Positions 25,507-34,598 of a stretch of DNA of 64,000 nt are shown piece by piece (position 1 is the first letter of the stretch; every line of letters starts with the position of its first letter). Position numbers and translations under genes: made by a program. The stretch spans positions 665,001 to 729,000 of the forward strand of contig NZ_AP022839.1 in NCBI RefSeq assembly GCF_011764505.1. Direction: 5' to 3'. The DNA is from Legionella antarctica. GTDB taxonomy: Bacteria; Pseudomonadota; Gammaproteobacteria; Legionellales; Legionellaceae. A model generated the notes under the pieces. That model did not search any database and was not told the origin of the DNA. It was given only the letters and a program-made list of their open reading frames with translations.

Positions 25507-26715
25507 TTATGAACATTTACTTAATGTAATGGGTATTACATTTTCTTGTAATAAGCACTCAAGATAGTCACTCCATCTAGTTAATGCCTCTTTGCGTTGG
25601 TGAAGCATGTCATTTCTGTTATAAGTCGCCATGATTTTGGGCATCTTATGCCCTAAACATTTTTCAATGACCACTGGATCAATGTGTAGAGTTTCACCAA
25701 GCTGGGTACAAAAACTTCGTCTTAGATCGTGTGCTGTCCAGTGAGGAATGCCAACACGCTCTTGAATACGATTAATAGCTCGGGATAGTGCTTTGGGGCT
25801 TAAAGGTTCATTTGCTTTGGCAGACAATATAAATTCAGAATCTGATACAGATTGAAGTTCCTGAAACATTGTCTTTACGGGTTTCGTTAAATGAATCCGC
25901 ATGATTTCTTCTTGTTTGGTATGTTCTTTAGGTATTGTCCAAAGGGAGTTTTGATAATCAATTTCAGACCAAGTAGCTAGCCTGAGTTCACCGGATCGTA
26001 TTCCGGTATGTAGGATTATTTTTATGGCGAGTTTGGTGTGTAAGGACATACGATTATTATTGCTATCTAAAAATAATAACAGAGTCTTAATTTCGCTCGT
26101 GGTTAAATATCGATCTCTTGGCTTTTCGATTCCCCCAATATCACGTGCTTGTAAAAGCATGGCTGGATTTTCGGTCATTGCGCCACGTCTAACCCCATAG
26201 CTAAAGGCTTGTTTTAATGCGGCAAGTACTTTATTGGCATGAACAGGGGAGCCTCTTGTTACTATTTTATCAAGGGCACTTGTGACTAAGGCATGAGAGA
26301 GTTTGGTTAATTCAATGTCACCTAGTAAAGGCAGTATGTCAGCATCGATGAGCTGCTTAATTTGCTGTGGTTGTTTCCGTTCTTTTTCAATATAACCAGA
26401 GTACCAAGCCAGTACTAGCTTTTTTACGGTGTTACTCTCTTTTTCTTTATCCTGTTGAATCAGTTCTTTTGGGTTTTGTCCTTCGCGGCGTAATTCACTG
26501 AGTTCAATAAATCGTTTTTTGGCACTAGCCAAGCTCATGGCTGGATAATGTCCTAGTGTTATTCTGTCAGTTTTGTCAGCTATCTTATAACGATAAATCC
26601 AAGATTTTATACCGTTGGTGGTGACTCGAATACCAAAGCCACCACCCTCGTATTCTTCATAACGGCTTGCTTTAGGTTTCATGCCTTTAATGTAGGTATC
26701 AGTAAAATTGCCCAT
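25507..26715 (-). CDS. int: Tyrosine-type integrase of element I (P4-like, DUF4102 arm domain)
   Basis: The protein is 402 residues from ATG 26715, which has GAGG upstream; the frame runs on to 26817 but would cover the arm-site repeats. The N-terminus YIKGMKPKASRYEEYEGGGFGIRVT is the DUF4102 arm-binding domain. The catalytic domain shows Arg in TGIRSGELRLATWSE, HDLRRSF, and LGHKMPKIMATYNR with the nucleophile Tyr. It recombines attP with the tRNA-Pro 3' end. Adjacent to its attR at 26881. Confidence 0.95.
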   Translation of the reverse strand: MGNFTDTYIKGMKPKASRYEEYEGGGFGIRVTTNGIKSWIYRYKIADKTDRITLGHYPAMSLASAKKRFIELSELRREGQNPKELIQQDKEKESNTVKKLVLAWYSGYIEKERKQPQQIKQLIDADILPLLGDIELTKLSHALVTSALDKIVTRGSPVHANKVLAALKQAFSYGVRRGAMTENPAMLLQARDIGGIEKPRDRYLTTSEIKTLLLFLDSNNNRMSLHTKLAIKIILHTGIRSGELRLATWSEIDYQNSLWTIPKEHTKQEEIMRIHLTKPVKTMFQELQSVSDSEFILSAKANEPLSPKALSRAINRIQERVGIPHWTAHDLRRSFCTQLGETLHIDPVVIEKCLGHKMPKIMATYNRNDMLHQRKEALTRWSDYLECLLQENVIPITLSKCS

Positions 26716-26733
26716 TACAGCCTCATCAGGTTG

Positions 26734-26758
26734 GGGTACACTTCGGGGTACACTTAAA
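26734..26758. repeat. Integrase arm-type site, right end of element I
   Basis: Identical to the 25 bases at 9812-9836 (two GGGTACACTT units and AAA). It lies between the integrase start and the attR core, as expected of a P-arm. Confidence 0.65.
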
Positions 26759-26880
26759 TTAGTGCTTACATGAAGTTTGTTGAAAGTAGTTGAATGTGAT
26801 GATAGGGTTAAAGGCAATATATATCAAGGGTGTTGAGGAGTATTTGAAGCCATTTGATATCTCTTGAAATAGTTAATAGA

Positions 26881-26929
26881 TAGCATGGGGTGCTAGTGGT
26901 CGAAGGTTCAAATCCTTCCGTCCCGACCA
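26881..26929. repeat. attachment core between elements I and II (49 bp)
   Basis: Exact copy of the last 49 bases of tRNA-Pro (9716-9764), including the encoded CCA. It is not a tRNA gene, because the 5' half is missing. It is followed by CCCAGTAAGGGTT, which also follows the copies at 38882 and 58704. Confidence 0.92.
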
Positions 26930-27019
26930 AGCCCAGTAAGGGTTTTATTAAATCTACTTCCCCTCATAAATATTATTGGCTACACTTCTGGCTACACTTT
27001 TAAACTTTTTGGCTCTTTC

Positions 27020-28308
27020 GGCTCTTTCCCATTTAAGGGGGCAGCTTTAATCATCCGCAGAGCACCTTAACACGCACTCTATAATTTTCAAAATTCCTAA
27101 ACCCATACGCCCTTCGTTGTATTAGTTTCATCTTTCGATGGAAGCCTTCAGTTATTCCATTTGATTTAGTAAATCGCCACATTCTAGCCACTTCATCTTT
27201 CCAAGTAGTCAACGTTTTACCTAGAGCAGCCAAAGCTTTAAAAGGACTTTGTTTTAAATCATTAAGCATCTCCAGAAAGATAGGTATCACTTCACGACAC
27301 TTGTTTTGATTTAAAGCCTTGTTCATTAAAAGTTGATGAAGTTGCTGTTGAAATTGATAAATAGCGTCTATGGCTGGATTTTGGGCCAAGAAGGCGTCCC
27401 GTTTTTTTTGTTTATCAGGAGTGAGGCGGTCTGCTCTTGTTCTTAATAGTGCGAGGATGCCCCGATTATTTTTGACCTGATGAGAGAGTTCTCGATAGGT
27501 CATCATGCACTGATGCTGCATTAGACGTATGACATGAAACCTATCGGCCACTATAAGCGCATTAGGAAAATACTTTTTTACCAGTGACCGATAAGTACTG
27601 CTTAAATCCATACAAATGACCTTAACTTTTTCTTTGCCGGGCAATTGATTTAAGTAGGCTGATAAGTCCTGTTCACTACGTCCAAGAACGACATCAAAGA
27701 TTTTATGTTTCCTTAGGTCACATAAAGTAGTAGCAAACCCCTCTTTTTTACTAAAGAAATGTTCATCGATACCTAATACTTGCGGACAAGGTCTATTGAG
27801 TAATTCTTGATGTTCGAGACGATAACGACGTTGGTACCAACGTTCTATGGTCGCTTTCCCTTTCTTATAATAGTTCGCCAAGTCTTTCTGAGATACGCCC
27901 TTAGTATGGCTATGAAATACTTCTCCTTGTAACCGCTCAGTTGACCTTTGGTGTTTGGCTATTCCGGGAAATTGCTGGTTTCCGTAGCGTTTACAAACAT
28001 TACAATACAGCTTATAAGCTTTAAATCGCAATAAAGTTCTTCTATGACCGATTAACTCATGATGTACTTCTCTTATCTTGCTGGATTTCTTCCTTACCTC
28101 TTTGCTTTTACAATGGGAACAGCGGGCTTTTCGTTGATACACCACATCTAGTATTAATGGGTGATAACCACTCACTTTTACTATGGCAAACCCAGGTAAA
28201 TTTAGGATAAGATTATATCCAGGCACTTTAATCTCCTTTTTGACCGTCAAATCAATAGGTTAGTTTAGACTAATACGATTAAAGTGCCCCCTTAATTGGT
28301 GTAGAGCC
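27020..28308 (-). mobile_element. ISL3-family insertion sequence, complete copy
   Basis: Ends GGCTCTTTCCCATTTAAGGG and, complemented at the right, GGCTCTACACCAATTAAGGG form imperfect inverted repeats around one transposase gene; 1289 bp. No target duplication is seen. A second, 5'-shortened copy is joined directly at 28309. Confidence 0.8.
27051..28250 (-). CDS. ISL3-family transposase
   Basis: The 399-residue protein has the N-terminal zinc-ribbon (CSHCKSK and CNVCKRYGNQQFPG), an HTH region (GVSQKDLANYYKKGKATIERW) and the DDE domain with VLGIDEHFFSKKEGFATTL, VICMDLSSTYRSLVKKYFP, ADRFHVIRLMQ and the C-terminal SNGITEGFHRKMKLIQRRAYGFRNFENYR. These are typical of ISL3. Complete and probably active. 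Confidence 0.92.
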   Translation of the reverse strand: MTVKKEIKVPGYNLILNLPGFAIVKVSGYHPLILDVVYQRKARCSHCKSKEVRKKSSKIREVHHELIGHRRTLLRFKAYKLYCNVCKRYGNQQFPGIAKHQRSTERLQGEVFHSHTKGVSQKDLANYYKKGKATIERWYQRRYRLEHQELLNRPCPQVLGIDEHFFSKKEGFATTLCDLRKHKIFDVVLGRSEQDLSAYLNQLPGKEKVKVICMDLSSTYRSLVKKYFPNALIVADRFHVIRLMQHQCMMTYRELSHQVKNNRGILALLRTRADRLTPDKQKKRDAFLAQNPAIDAIYQFQQQLHQLLMNKALNQNKCREVIPIFLEMLNDLKQSPFKALAALGKTLTTWKDEVARMWRFTKSNGITEGFHRKMKLIQRRAYGFRNFENYRVRVKVLCG

Positions 28309-29181
28309 ATTTTGGGCCAAGAAGGCGTCCCGTTTTTTTTGTTTATCAGGAGTGAGGCGGTCTGCTCTTGTTCTTAATAGTGCGAGGATGCCCCGATTAT
28401 TTTTGACCTGATGAGAGAGTTCTCGATAGGTCATCATGCACTGATGCTGCATTAGACGTATGACATGAAACCTATCGGCCACTATAAGCGCATTAGGAAA
28501 ATACTTTTTTACCAGTGACCGATAAGTACTGCTTAAATCCATACAAATGACCTTAACTTTTTCTTTGCCGGGCAATTGATTTAAGTAGGCTGATAAGTCC
28601 TGTTCACTACGTCCAAGAACGACATCAAAGATTTTATGTTTCCTTAGGTCACATAAAGTAGTAGCAAACCCCTCTTTTTTACTAAAGAAATGTTCATCGA
28701 TACCTAATACTTGCGGACAAGGTCTATTGAGTAATTCTTGATGTTCGAGACGATAACGACGTTGGTACCAACGTTCTATGGTCGCTTTCCCTTTCTTATA
28801 ATAGTTCGCCAAGTCTTTCTGAGATACGCCCTTAGTATGGCTATGAAATACTTCTCCTTGTAACCGCTCAGTTGACCTTTGGTGTTTGGCTATTCCGGGA
28901 AATTGCTGGTTTCCGTAGCGTTTACAAACATTACAATACAGCTTATAAGCTTTAAATCGCAATAAAGTTCTTCTATGACCGATTAACTCATGATGTACTT
29001 CTCTTATCTTGCTGGATTTCTTCCTTACCTCTTTGCTTTTACAATGGGAACAGCGGGCTTTTCGTTGATACACCACATCTAGTATTAATGGGTGATAACC
29101 ACTCACTTTTACTATGGCAAACCCAGGTAAATTTAGGATAAGATTATATCCAGGCACTTTAATCTCCTTTTTGACCGTCAA
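28309..29181 (-). pseudogene. ISL3 transposase, C-terminal part missing
   Basis: Residues 1-291 are the same as the complete transposase next door, up to KRDAFLAQN. The rest, including the catalytic Glu region ITEGFHRK, is lost, so the product cannot be active. Confidence 0.88.
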
Positions 29182-29239
29182 ATCAATAGGTTAGTTTAGA
29201 CTAATACGATTAAAGTGCCCCCTTAATTGGTGTAGAGCC
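28309..29239 (-). mobile_element. Truncated ISL3 copy directly abutting the complete one
   Basis: From 28309 to 29239 the sequence repeats bases from 27378 to the right end of the complete copy, apparently without change. The left ~358 bases of this copy are gone, so its transposase lacks the C-terminal ~105 residues. The remaining reading frame (28279-29181) ends in junction sequence (STPIKGAL). Confidence 0.85.
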
Positions 29240-29337
29240 AAAATAACTCATCATTAAATATTGAGAGTTAAATGACCTATAATTCATAAGTGATAGACTT
29301 TTAAACAACAAATAATTGGGATAGCAAACTTAATACA

Positions 29338-30333
29338 ATGTCTCGTGCTTACTATGCTTCTGACATCGAACAATTTATCAAAGATTCCCCAAGTTACATT
29401 CTTGGCGAGTTATCTACCTTCCATTCCTTTTCTCTTGATGAGTTACAGCGTAACGCTTGGCTAAAACAGATCGAGATCTGTAAAACCATTGGATCAGCCT
29501 TAGCGAGTTCCTATATTGTATTTGAATTCTCTATTCCAAGAATGGGAAAAAGAGTGGATGTTATCCTTCTTCACAAAGGAATCATCTTTGTTTTAGAGTT
29601 TAAAGTAGGGGAGAAACAATATACAAACAACGCGTTAACCCAAGCACTTGATTATGCTTTAGACTTGAAAAATTTTCACGAGCAAAGCCATTTTCGCTAC
29701 ATAGTACCAATTCTAGTGGCAACTGAGGCGCCGAATTTCTATAACAATATAGATGTATACGATGACAGAGTATATTCTCCGCTTAAGGCAAATAAGGAAA
29801 ATCTTCTTGCAATTATAAATGATGTTACTAGGTCGATATCAGCTGCTAATCTTGTTTCAGAAATATGGATGGACTCAGTATATAAACCAACACCAACAAT
29901 TATTGAAGCTGCACAGGCGCTCTATAAAGGGCATAGTGTTTCAGAAATATCCCGTTCAGATTCCGGTGCTATTAATCTTAGTCTCACGTCTAAAGCAATT
30001 TCAGAGATAATTGATAGTTCCAAGCTCAACAATCGTAAATCGATTTGTTTTATTACTGGGGTTCCTGGCGCTGGAAAAACTCTTGCTGGCCTTAACATTG
30101 CAAATGAAAGACATGATATTGATGCTGGTGAACATGCGGTATTTTTATCAGGAAATGGACCATTAGTTGCTGTACTTCAAGAGGCACTTGCGCGCAATGA
30201 AGTTGCAGACGGGAAAAGAACTAAAACTAAAATATCTAAAAAGGAAGCGCAGTCTAAAACCAAGGCATTTATACAGAATATTCGTATCCTGTCAGAATCG
30301 CCGGGTAAGTGTCTGCCACTGAGTCCGGATTAA
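29338..30333 (+). pseudogene. PD-(D/E)XK nuclease-like plus DUF2075 P-loop protein, truncated by an IS
   Basis: About 315 native residues remain before the IS at 30284. The N-terminal part carries a PD-(D/E)XK pattern: KRVDVILLHKGIIFVLEFKVG with Asp74 and Glu87-Phe-Lys89, then QALDYALDL. A P-loop ATPase follows (FITGVPGAGKTLAGLNIA, 239-254), the start of a DUF2075/Schlafen-type helicase domain. The last ~15 residues are IS-encoded. No continuation exists past the IS and the IS has no target duplication, so the rest was deleted. It occupies the cargo slot where element I carries its Zorya-like genes; a defence role is plausible but unproven. Confidence 0.75.
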
Positions 30334-32399
30334 TCCGAGCCGCGCGCGTCAGCAAGCGGAATTCTTTAAAAATATTCAAAATACCTATTGACACGGTTTT
30401 TCTGTAAAACTGATGTTTTTCCATATCAAACGTAAGTCATGCAATATGCATGCCCTAAGATCCCCAAGATCACAATGTAGCCCCTTTCACTAATAAAACA
30501 TCTCCCTCCTGAGGTCAGATTTTTTCTTAGCCCTTAGTGGCGTTAAAACTCGAAAAATGCGTTCAAAAAAAGTCATGTTATGATTGCCGTATCAGCATTA
30601 GTAACGCAGTGGTAGATGATGAAACGCCAAGAAATCAAACAAGTTTTAGATGAGTTAACAAAAGATATCGATAGTCTTGCCGACAAAAAGGCCGTGACTA
30701 TCATTAAGGTATTGGTTAATTTGGTCGAAATGCTTGCCGAAGAAAATGCTTTGCTCAGAGAGGAAAACCAAGTATTACGTGATGAGATAAACCGCCTTAA
30801 GGGTGAACAGGGCAAACCTAATATTCGCGGTCAATCCAAAGGTAGCAATGGCGATAATACAGGCAATTCCAATCATTCATCTGAAGGAGATCGCAATAAA
30901 CGTGGTAAAGGGAACAATAAAAACACAGGCAAAGACAAAAAAAACGTACGTATTGATAGACGTGTTACGATTGCTCTGGACAAAGCAACGCTGCCAGATG
31001 ACGCCAAGTTCAAGGGTTTTGAGATTCGAATCATCCAGGATCTAAAAATCATCACGGATAATGTTGAATTCAAGCTGGAAACGTATTACTCACCATCTTT
31101 GAAAAAAACCTTTATTGCGCCGATTCCTGGCGAATATAAGGGCAGTGAATTTGGTCCTGGGGTTAAAGCGCTGGTCATCACATTATACCGTGATGCAGGG
31201 ATGACGGAGAGCGCCATTGAGCGCTTTTTAAAAACATGTGGTATTCAAATATCACATGGTAAAATTGCTTCCATGCTGACAGAAGGCAATGATATTTTTC
31301 ATCAGGAAAAAGAAGATATTGTCGATGCCGGTAGCAACGCAGGCTTGTACCAGCAGATGGATGACACAGGCAGTCGTGTTAACGGCAAAAATCACTACAC
31401 CCATGTTTTATGTAATGACTTTTTTACAGCATACTTCACTCGTCGTAAAAAAGATCGCTTGACCTTATTGGAGTTGCTGTGTCGAGACCAATTAAAGTTT
31501 ATGTTTAATCAGGAGGCTTATGAGTTAATGGATGAGTTTGGTCTCGCAAAAAAATGGTTGGATCAAATTAAACCAATGCTGCATGCACAACCCCTCACAC
31601 GTGAATCAATCGATAGTTTGATGGGAACACTTTTTCCAAATCCAAAAAAACACAGCACGAATCGACGCATAATTCTTGAGTCAGCAGCTCTTGCCTATTA
31701 TCAGCACTCGAAATACTTCATCCATTATTTAATGACAGATGATGCGCCTCAGTTTAATAAATTGGCCCTACATCATGCGCTGTGCTGGATCCATGAAGGT
31801 CGTCATTATAAAAAACTCACTCCATTCTCAGATATGAATCAGAATATATTGGCTGTATTTCTTGAGCAATTATGGGATTTCTACCATGCATTATTGACTT
31901 ACAAGACGGCTCCATCTCAATCAATGGCCCAACAACTATCAATGCAATTTGATACTTTGTTCGCAACCACGACAGGCTATGATGTTTTAGATCAACGCAT
32001 TGCAAAGACACGTGCTAAAAAACAAGCGTTATTATTGGTGTTAGACCATCCATTTCTGCCATTGCACAACAATGCCTCTGAATTAGGGACACGGTTTCAA
32101 GCAAGGATACGCGACATCAATCTCCAAACGGTCTCCCAAAATGGCACCAAATCAAAGGATACGTTTGCCACGATTGTACAGACGGCCAGAAAACTGAAAG
32201 TTAACGTTTATCAGTATATTTACGATAGGGTGACTAAAAAATTTGAAATGCCATCATTGGCTGAATTAATCTTACTTAAAGTGCGGCAGGTTCCATGCAC
32301 CACATAAGCATCTCGAGATAATTCCGCTTGCTGACGCGCGCGGCTCGGATTAGTCCGGGCTCAGTGGCAGACACTTACCCGGCGATTCTGACAGGATAC
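30284..32399 (+). mobile_element. IS66-related single-gene IS (ISBst12-like), copy 1
   Basis: Long terminal inverted repeats starting GTATCCTGTCAGAATCGCC extend more than 60 bases at each end. Length 2116 bp, the same as copy 2 (51453-56089) once its insertion is subtracted. The flanking octamers differ (GAATATTC and CATGCTTT), so the target duplication is lost, consistent with a deletion starting at one IS end. Confidence 0.85.
30616..32307 (+). CDS. IS66-like (ISBst12 group) transposase
   Basis: The 563-residue protein has an N-terminal leucine zipper (LAEENALLREENQVLRDEIN), a low-complexity Asn/Gly/Lys linker and a DDE core with LYQQMDDTGSRVNGKNHYTHVLCN and, near the end, LPLHNNASELGTRFQAR holding the catalytic Glu. 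The single-gene organisation without tnpA/tnpB fits the ISBst12 group. Intact here; disrupted in copy 2. Confidence 0.8.
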   Translation: MMKRQEIKQVLDELTKDIDSLADKKAVTIIKVLVNLVEMLAEENALLREENQVLRDEINRLKGEQGKPNIRGQSKGSNGDNTGNSNHSSEGDRNKRGKGNNKNTGKDKKNVRIDRRVTIALDKATLPDDAKFKGFEIRIIQDLKIITDNVEFKLETYYSPSLKKTFIAPIPGEYKGSEFGPGVKALVITLYRDAGMTESAIERFLKTCGIQISHGKIASMLTEGNDIFHQEKEDIVDAGSNAGLYQQMDDTGSRVNGKNHYTHVLCNDFFTAYFTRRKKDRLTLLELLCRDQLKFMFNQEAYELMDEFGLAKKWLDQIKPMLHAQPLTRESIDSLMGTLFPNPKKHSTNRRIILESAALAYYQHSKYFIHYLMTDDAPQFNKLALHHALCWIHEGRHYKKLTPFSDMNQNILAVFLEQLWDFYHALLTYKTAPSQSMAQQLSMQFDTLFATTTGYDVLDQRIAKTRAKKQALLLVLDHPFLPLHNNASELGTRFQARIRDINLQTVSQNGTKSKDTFATIVQTARKLKVNVYQYIYDRVTKKFEMPSLAELILLKVRQVPCTT

Positions 32400-32656
32400 C
32401 ATGCTTTTGTTTTTCTACTTTTGCTAAGGTAAACAAAATGGATGGGAGCCCGTCTTGACTTTTTCTTTTCAGATCTCTTTAATTTTTTTGATTCTCAATT
32501 GCATAGGAATGAGGTGATATTAGTTGGGAAAATGACAAGTGTTCCTCTAAGACCACTTCTTTACTGATAAACTGCATTAGCTTCCTGTTGGAGGGGGGCA
32601 TGTATTCTGGTTAAATTGACTTTGTGGGATACTTATAAGCATCTAGGTTGTTTTAA

Positions 32657-33364
32657 TTAGTTTTGTGTATTATCAAGCCATATTTTTTGACCCAACCAAC
32701 TTGCAGGATAAGGCCAATAAGAGGTTGATGGATTAAGTTGAGCTAGCTGTTCTTGTAAACCATCCATAATCTGTGCAAAAAGACTCTCATCAGGATTAAT
32801 TTGCTGAAATTGCTCCCAAGCTTCTTTTTTATAGTTGGGTAGGGGGTAGTATTGCCAGAATTGATCGAATTTTTGGTATAGATCATTTAGATTGCTGCTG
32901 GGCTTAGCTTTGAAAGATGATTTTGATAAATAGGCTGGTTTTCCGGTTTTCATTGATTTCAGATTTTCTGGTTGTATTGGTTGGTTCTGCTCTACTTGGT
33001 TTGATGGACTTTTTCCAGATTGAGATTTATTTTCAATGTCTACAGGCTCATGTGGGTTAGCTAGAAGACATTTCACAATGAGGTTTTTGGATGTTGAGCA
33101 AATTTCTATGATGTCTTGGCGTGCCAGAGATTTAATGACGCGTTTCATTTGCTGGTGGCTAGGGCAGCCTGTTTTTACGCCTTTGATGGGGGCGACATAA
33201 AGTGTTTCTCTCAGTGACTGGTAACTGATTTTTCGTTTGATGCCGACCATGAAGGTCTTTCTGTCCATGTAGGGGCGGATGCCCATGAGATAGACCACTC
33301 TTTGCATGAGAGGGATTTCTCTGAGTGCGTCCAGTTCGTATGTGGTGACGAATAAGAAATCCAT
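32657..33364 (-). CDS. Replication initiator/primosome-like protein, element II
   Basis: The 235-residue protein has an N-terminal winged-helix-like part (FMVGIKRKISYQSLRETLYVAP and QMKRVIKSLARQDIIEICST), a Ser/Lys linker, then a C-terminal block FDQFWQYYPLPNYKKEAWEQF ending in YPASWLGQKIW. The FxxFWxxYPxxxxKKxAxxxW...xxPxxWLxxxxW pattern is typical of phage replication O/DnaD-type proteins. It probably starts replication of element II, replacing the primase-ATPase found in I and III. Repeats upstream (33651-33785) may be the origin. Confidence 0.7.
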   Translation of the reverse strand: MDFLFVTTYELDALREIPLMQRVVYLMGIRPYMDRKTFMVGIKRKISYQSLRETLYVAPIKGVKTGCPSHQQMKRVIKSLARQDIIEICSTSKNLIVKCLLANPHEPVDIENKSQSGKSPSNQVEQNQPIQPENLKSMKTGKPAYLSKSSFKAKPSSNLNDLYQKFDQFWQYYPLPNYKKEAWEQFQQINPDESLFAQIMDGLQEQLAQLNPSTSYWPYPASWLGQKIWLDNTQN

Positions 33365-33650
33365 TTTTTCTCCTCTTTTAACCCTGTAATTTTTATTTCA
33401 ATTGATATCAAACGCTATCAATCAATGATATTTAGATAACCAAGATGCATTAAGCTTGATTGATTTTAGGAAATTGGTGGAGAGTGTCAATAGGGAAAAT
33501 GAGCTTGATAGTAAATGATATTAAATGAACCTTATTTTTTTTATTATTTGAATGTATCGTAGTAGCCAGCTTGTTTTTGTTTAAAATAGTTTCAATTTTT
33601 ATGCTTCGCGCGCATAAACATACACATAAAAGATCTGGAGTTATGAGGTG

Positions 33651-33786
33651 GGTCGGCCTTGAGAGTTTCCATGTGTTGGGTTTTATGATTTGGTTTGTCT
33701 TTTCTCTTTGTTGGTATTGGTTCGTGCTATGTCGGGTTTGTGTCGGGTTGATGTGTCGGGTTAAGGTCGGCCTTGTTTTGGTCGGA
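33651..33786. repeat. Iteron-like GTCGG repeats, possible origin of element II
   Basis: GTCGGGTT occurs at 33731, 33742 and 33755, with GGTCGGCCTT at 33651 and 33765 and another GGTCGG at 33780. Spacings of 11-14 bases are close to helical phase. They lie ~300-400 bases upstream of the initiator-like gene, in an otherwise gene-free, AT-rich region (33365-34043). A frame here (33450-33797) merely translates the repeat and is not called. Confidence 0.45.
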
Positions 33787-33932
33787 TTTATGCTCATTGA
33801 TTTGGGGAGTTAAAAAAATTGTGGTGAAATTTTAGTTTAATGGTCATCTATTGATGATGTTTATTTAAATCGGGGTGTTTGTCAAAGGTTTTTTCCACTT
33901 GTTACTGATTGAATATATATGAAGCTATTTTC

Positions 33933-34027
33933 AAACTGTGACAAATTGTCACGGTTTAGTTTAATCAAAATCAGACAAAGTCTGACCATTTATTTAAATT
34001 TGGTAAGGTTATGTCTGATTTTGATTA
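33933..34027. promoter_or_regulatory. Cluster of three palindromes, element II
   Basis: AAACTGTGACAA / TTGTCACGGTTT (33933-33957, one mismatch); TCAGAC / GTCTGA (33971-33985); and a 16-bp perfect inverted repeat TAATCAAAATCAGACA (33962-33977) with its complement at 34012-34027. The first shares its GTGACA core with a palindrome inside the Bro-N gene of this element. Likely operators or a replication control region. Confidence 0.5.
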
Positions 34028-34043
34028 GATCCGGGGTGAGTCG

Positions 34044-34508
34044 TTATGCACAGAGATTTAATCGAATTGGCTTGGGATTTTTGCGTTCAGCATTCACAAA
34101 TACTTTGCTTTTTTTAAAATTTGAATAGAAATTCTCTTGTTCGGCTTGGGTCTTAGTCTGTGTCTGTTCAATAATGTAAATTCGTAACACTTGCTCGGTA
34201 TTTTCATTCATGTTGGTTATATCATTACCGCACTTTTCCCACTTACGGACTGCGGTATGTGATTCATGAACCACTGTTTTACCAAATTCTCGCAGAGGCA
34301 TAGAAAAATAAGAGCGAATGAATTTAACTTGATTGCCAGTTAATCTTTCTTCTTGAAGGACTAATTTTTTTATTACCTCATCGGCAATGTATTGGACATC
34401 AATTTTTGGAAGCCATTCATCATTGAATTTAATCATTTCTACATTTTCTAACTCGATAGGAAAACCAAGTCCTTCATATAGGACGTTAGGTTTTACTTTA
34501 GTTTTCAT
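34044..34508 (-). CDS. HTH regulator with MqsA/YgiT-like HTH, 154 aa
   Basis: I start at ATG 34508 because AAGGAAAA lies upstream; the frame goes on to 34553. The C-terminal half has LTGNQVKFIRSYFSMPLREFGKTVVHESHTAVRKWEKCGNDI, an Xre-type HTH as in MqsA-like antitoxins. The usual N-terminal zinc cysteines are absent. No toxin gene is next to it. A perfect palindrome lies upstream (34563-34579), so it probably represses itself. It may be the element's master repressor or an orphan antitoxin. Confidence 0.65.
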   Translation of the reverse strand: MKTKVKPNVLYEGLGFPIELENVEMIKFNDEWLPKIDVQYIADEVIKKLVLQEERLTGNQVKFIRSYFSMPLREFGKTVVHESHTAVRKWEKCGNDITNMNENTEQVLRIYIIEQTQTKTQAEQENFYSNFKKSKVFVNAERKNPKPIRLNLCA

Positions 34509-34562
34509 GATGTTTTCCTTGCTCACATTGCTCATAGTAATAATAGGCATCACAATTTTTTT

Positions 34563-34579
34563 TGTAAACTTAGTTTACA
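34563..34579. promoter_or_regulatory. Operator upstream of the HTH regulator
   Basis: Perfect palindrome TGTAAACT-T-AGTTTACA, 55 bases before the chosen start of the HTH gene and close to a TATA-rich promoter-like stretch. A dimeric HTH repressor binding its own promoter would explain it. An IS lies only 20 bases further upstream (34599). Confidence 0.55.
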
Positions 34580-34598
34580 TTTATATACTGGACTGAAT

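Larger units (their letters stand above)
9716..26929. mobile_element. Integrated element I (satellite/phage-plasmid-like island in tRNA-Pro)
   Basis: Bounded by 49-bp direct repeats (9716-9764 and 26881-26929) formed by the tRNA-Pro 3' end. A 25-bp repeat lies just inside each end (9812 and 26734), as expected of integrase arm sites, which confirms the borders. About 17.2 kb. Order from the right: integrase, RhuM, structured leader RNA plus a 459-aa gene, HTH proteins, primase-ATPase, small conserved proteins, HGG protein, Zorya-like cargo, a second HGG module, IS1380-like element, lipoprotein, Sel1 protein. No capsid, tail or large terminase genes are seen, so it resembles a P4/PICI-like satellite or a replicating island rather than a full prophage. 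Confidence 0.85.

Noticed and set aside
26881..26929. Apparent extra tRNA-Pro genes at 26881, 38882 and 58704
   Set aside because: Only the 3' part from the anticodon arm is present; acceptor 5' strand and D-arm are missing, and no promoter lies upstream. They are att cores.
28279..28308. Extension of the truncated ISL3 frame down to 28279
   Set aside because: The last eight residues are encoded by the end of the neighbouring IS copy and are not part of the transposase.
33450..33797. 115-aa reading frame on the minus strand
   Set aside because: It merely translates the GTCGG repeats (PTxTRHxNPTxTRH) and has no plausible ribosome site.
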